In this document: piece by piece, positions 61,744-64,000 of the stretch
Layout: each line of letters begins with the position of its first letter
Position numbering within the stretch: the first letter of the stretch is position 1
Origin: JAYPHU01 sp964611435
GTDB lineage: Bacteria; Pseudomonadota; Alphaproteobacteria; Rhodospirillales; UBA2165
DNA: 64,000 nucleotides
NCBI GenBank assembly: GCA_964611435.1
Contig: CAZSXT010000013.1
Coordinates: 1-64,000 of the forward strand
Direction: 5' to 3'
Translations under genes and position numbers: made by a program
The notes under the pieces: model-generated
Told to the model about the DNA's origin: nothing
Databases searched by the model: none
What the model saw: only the letters and a program-made list of their open reading frames with translations

Positions 61744-62352
61744 GTGGAAGTCGTTTGTCTTGATCTGGAAGGTGTGTTGATCCCGGAAATCTGGATCGGC
61801 GTGGCCGAGAAAACAGGGATCGAGGCCCTGCGCGCGACGACCCGGGATATCCCCGACTATGACGAATTAATGCAGCAGCGTCTGCGGATCATGGACGAAA
61901 ACGGACTGGGCCTGCCGGTCATCCAAGAAGTGATCGACAGTTTGGACCCGTTGGAGGGCGCGAAGGATTTCCTGGCTTGGTTGCAGTCCGAATTTCAGTT
62001 GGTAATTCTTTCCGACACGTTTTATGAGTTCGCCAGGCCGTTTATGCAGAAGCTAAATTGGCCGACGCTGTTTTGCCATCGGCTCGAAACGGACATTGAC
62101 GGCAAGATCGTCAATTACCATCTGCGCATGCGCGATCACAAGCGGGAAGCGGTAAAGTCTTTCAAGGCCTTGAATTTTACGGTGTTCGCCGCCGGCGATA
62201 GCTACAATGACACAACCATGCTGGGGGAGGCCGATGCTGGTTTTCTGTTCCGCGCCCCAGACAATGTGATCGAAGAGTTTCCCCAGTTTCCCCACACCAC
62301 GTCCTACGACGATCTCTCGGCAAATTTTAAATCCGCCAGCCCGCGCTTCTAG
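61744..62352 (+). CDS. thrH: Bifunctional phosphoserine phosphatase/homoserine phosphotransferase ThrH
   Basis: ThrH is a HAD enzyme that dephosphorylates phosphoserine and can phosphorylate homoserine. The 202 residues match closely: CLDLEGVLIPEIWIGVAEKTG with the diagnostic D-L-E motif, VILSDTFYEFARPFM, YHLRMRDHKREAVKSF and FAAGDSYNDTTML. The start is GTG with AGGAGG directly upstream. Confidence 0.95.
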   Translation: MEVVCLDLEGVLIPEIWIGVAEKTGIEALRATTRDIPDYDELMQQRLRIMDENGLGLPVIQEVIDSLDPLEGAKDFLAWLQSEFQLVILSDTFYEFARPFMQKLNWPTLFCHRLETDIDGKIVNYHLRMRDHKREAVKSFKALNFTVFAAGDSYNDTTMLGEADAGFLFRAPDNVIEEFPQFPHTTSYDDLSANFKSASPRF

Positions 62353-62415
62353 CTCGTTACCAATCTTTCATTTCGGTTTGTCGGACTCGCTATGCGCGAG
62401 TAATTCCGCCCGCAA

Positions 62416-62486
62416 CAATTTATACTGTCTAATTAACCTTTCGGATATACACATCTAGACACTTAAAAAATTGGACAGTATAATTG
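62416..62486. promoter_or_regulatory. Long-spaced inverted repeat, probable operator of the MerR-cyclase gene
   Basis: The left arm CAATTTATACTGTCTAATT (62416-62434) and the right arm AATTGGACAGTATAATTG (62469-62486) are reverse complements apart from one substitution and one base deletion. Arm centres are 52.5 bp apart, close to five helical turns. The right arm contains the -10 box, so a bound protein would block the promoter. The first downstream gene encodes a MerR-type DNA-binding domain, a natural candidate for autoregulation. Confidence 0.75.
62456..62484 (+). promoter_or_regulatory. Sigma-70 promoter of the MerR-cyclase gene
   Basis: A -35 TAGACA (62456-62461; one mismatch to TTGACA), a 17-base spacer and a perfect -10 TATAAT (62479-62484) precede the ATG at 62542. 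The predicted leader is about 50 bases. A GAGG ribosome-binding site lies at 62531-62534. Confidence 0.7.
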
Positions 62487-62541
62487 TACCAGGGAAGAAT
62501 TCCCGTTGGTTCAATCGGAATGCGGTAAGTGAGGCATAGAA

Positions 62542-64000
62542 ATGCTGAGCAGTAAGGAACTGATGGAGCGTACCGGCGTCTCGCGGGCAACCCTCAACAA
62601 CTACATCGGCATGGGGCTGATCCCCAAACCGGTGGTAAAGCAGCCAGATGCAGGCAAGTCCAAGGCCCGCCGGATAGGCTATTTTCCGTCCAACACAGTG
62701 AACAAACTCGAACGGATCAAAGCACTTAAAAAACAGGGTGTCCGAATGGAGGATATAGCCCTAAAACTTGGGGGGCAGGTTAAAACCGTCAACGACAACC
62801 CGCCGCCCAATCCTGAACGAAGAGCTGATGAAAAGTCTAACAAAGCCCCTTCTCCGGCTTCTTCGGTCGAGATCACACCGCGGGGTTTGCGCCTGACCAT
62901 CGAAAACCTGGAACACCCCGCCTACCTTCTGAACAACAAGTTCGAGGTCGAGTGGTCTAACGCCGCCGCAGAGGCCGAGATTTTCGGCAAGCCGAATGGA
63001 ATGCCCAAGGACATTTCTGATCGAAATGTATTCTCACTTCTCTTTGGAGGGATGGGGCGACAGTGCGTCGACCGCGCCACCCTGTTTTCCTTCCACCTGG
63101 AAATCGCCAAGAACCGGATGTCCAAGGCCAATCTCCTGACTATGGATCCCAATCTGGATGAAGCGCAGATCGAGGAACTTGCCGATCTTTATACAAATGT
63201 GGAGGCCGTCAACTCACGGCAACTGCGTGACACGGTTATCAACCTGGGCAATCACTTCGGTAACGACAATCGTTATCGGCTCTATGCCTCTTTTTTCCGG
63301 GAAGGCGTGTTCTTCGCCTATACGCCGGCAGAGACCGAAGAAGACTCTCTGCTTCAGATACTCAGCCGGCGGGATTTGGTCATCCGCGATTTGCTGCGCA
63401 ACCGGAAGCCGTACGTAACGCCCTTAGCTGTCCTTGTGGCTGACTTGCAGAATTCTGTCAAAATCTGCGCAGAGTTGCCGCCGGATGAATATTTCGAGCT
63501 CATCAATCAGATTTGGCGAAGGATGGAGCCAATCTTTCGCAAGTACTATGCAACCCACGGCAAGCATGTGGGCGATGGCATCGTCTACTATTTTTTTCCT
63601 CAGCCCGACTGCAGCTACGTTTTGAACGCCATAGAATGTGCCTGGGAAATGACCATCGCCATGCAGGAGATCGACCGGGAATGGCAGGCGCGTAAGAACT
63701 GGGCGAATAGTCTCAAGCTCAATATCGGCCTGGATGAAGGGCAGGAATGGTTTGGCGCTTATCAGACCACAACCCACCTTGAGTTGACGGTCCTCGGCGA
63801 CACCATTAATCAGGCTGCCCGGCTCAGCGACTTTGCCCGAGACGGCGCCGTCTGGGTAACCAAGTCCATGCTGTCATCCCTCTCCCACCGTGACCGGGAT
63901 CAGCTGGAGTTCGGCATCAAACGCCGGGACACTGACGGCAACCAGATCGTGGTGGCCTCCACCTACGGTTGGATTGCCAATCTGGTCGACCTTAATGAGC
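62542..64000 (+). CDS. Fusion regulator: MerR helix-turn-helix, PAS/MmyB-like sensor and class III nucleotide cyclase (partial)
   Basis: The frame runs 486 residues to the window edge without a stop. Residues 1-78 form a MerR-type DNA-binding domain (LSSKELMERTGVSRATLNNY, then GYFPSNTVNKLERIKALKKQG). Residues about 117-260 resemble the PAS-like ligand-binding domain of MmyB/MltR regulators: IENLEHPAYLLNNKFEVEWSNAAA and RNVFSLLFG. Residues about 293-450 form a class III cyclase domain with metal ligands D301 and D345 (HGKHVGDGIVYYFF). Substrate lysine K341, T416, and the transition-state pair N423/R427 (GDTINQAARL) are also present. All key residues are present, so it should be active; the K/T pair suggests ATP and a class IIIb, bicarbonate-responsive type. 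It is the only gene in this transcription unit seen in the window. Confidence 0.9.
   Translation, partial: MLSSKELMERTGVSRATLNNYIGMGLIPKPVVKQPDAGKSKARRIGYFPSNTVNKLERIKALKKQGVRMEDIALKLGGQVKTVNDNPPPNPERRADEKSNKAPSPASSVEITPRGLRLTIENLEHPAYLLNNKFEVEWSNAAAEAEIFGKPNGMPKDISDRNVFSLLFGGMGRQCVDRATLFSFHLEIAKNRMSKANLLTMDPNLDEAQIEELADLYTNVEAVNSRQLRDTVINLGNHFGNDNRYRLYASFFREGVFFAYTPAETEEDSLLQILSRRDLVIRDLLRNRKPYVTPLAVLVADLQNSVKICAELPPDEYFELINQIWRRMEPIFRKYYATHGKHVGDGIVYYFFPQPDCSYVLNAIECAWEMTIAMQEIDREWQARKNWANSLKLNIGLDEGQEWFGAYQTTTHLELTVLGDTINQAARLSDFARDGAVWVTKSMLSSLSHRDRDQLEFGIKRRDTDGNQIVVASTYGWIANLVDLNE

Noticed and set aside
1..64000. CRISPR arrays, insertion sequences, prophage genes, rRNA genes or a replication origin
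   Set aside because: No regularly spaced repeats, transposase or integrase frames, phage structural genes, rRNA sequence or DnaA-box cluster were seen.

Overview
The window reads as a chromosomal segment of a free-living, motile, aerobic alphaproteobacterium of Rhodospirillales/Sneathiella-like type. The evidence is a fused ispDF, the ntrB-ntrC-ntrY-ntrX-trkA-dat-hfq-hflX cluster, a MucR/Ros regulator, a Cbp3-type bc1 chaperone, the plsX-fabH-ihfA-merR block, a membrane H+-pyrophosphatase, the Bpt branch of the N-end rule and the rpoZ-rsh-pdxJ-acpS-lepB-rnc-era-recO-parC order. Genus-level placement is inference. Almost all genes are housekeeping, with Shine-Dalgarno starts and many 1-20 bp overlaps that imply translational coupling.

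Layout. 1-13.7 kb (minus strand): a truncated 3-hydroxyisobutyrate dehydrogenase, an inositol-phosphatase family protein, hflX, hfq, a HAD phosphatase, a D-amino acid aminotransferase, trkA, ntrX, ntrY, ntrC, ntrB and dusB, which is a nitrogen-sensing and RNA-biology block. 13.7-17.8 kb: a CcsA-like protein, ispDF, cutA, queF and a Rieske protein, with a terminator. 17.9-19.8 kb: a lower-GC patch with two neighbouring frameshifted exported-protein genes next to tRNA-Pro(GGG). 20-24.4 kb (minus): merR-like, ihfA, fabH, plsX, rpmF, yceD and a bc1 chaperone. 24.5-28.7 kb: bamE, an FkbM methyltransferase, hppA and a FliL-like protein. 28.7-35.9 kb (minus): thiL, nusB, ribH, ribBA-like, riboflavin synthase, ribD, nrdR, glyA and rpiB, a flavin and one-carbon operon. 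36-44.9 kb: mucR, hemB, cheW, a penicillin-acylase-family hydrolase, motA, an RDD protein, bpt and a TRAP binding protein. 44.9-60.3 kb (minus): bioY, parC, recO, four accessory genes, era, rnc, lepB, a glycosyltransferase, acpS, pdxJ, a DUF2062 protein, rsh, rpoZ and folK. 60.3-64 kb (plus): a NYN-domain protein, a family 5 uracil-DNA glycosylase, thrH and a fusion regulator that runs off the right edge.

The most novel item is at the right edge (62,416-64,000). A gene with a good promoter encodes an N-terminal MerR helix-turn-helix, a middle PAS/MmyB-type ligand-binding-like region and a class III nucleotide cyclase domain whose key catalytic residues are intact. Two 18-19 bp inverted-repeat arms lie upstream, their centres 52.5 bp apart, and the downstream arm contains the -10 box. 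This suggests an autoregulated one-component switch that both binds DNA and makes a cyclic nucleotide. Other points of interest are a RibBA whose GTP cyclohydrolase half lacks its zinc cysteines, a MucR protein lacking both zinc-finger histidines, an NtrX without the sigma-54 loop, and accessory genes placed inside the otherwise conserved rnc-era-recO operon.
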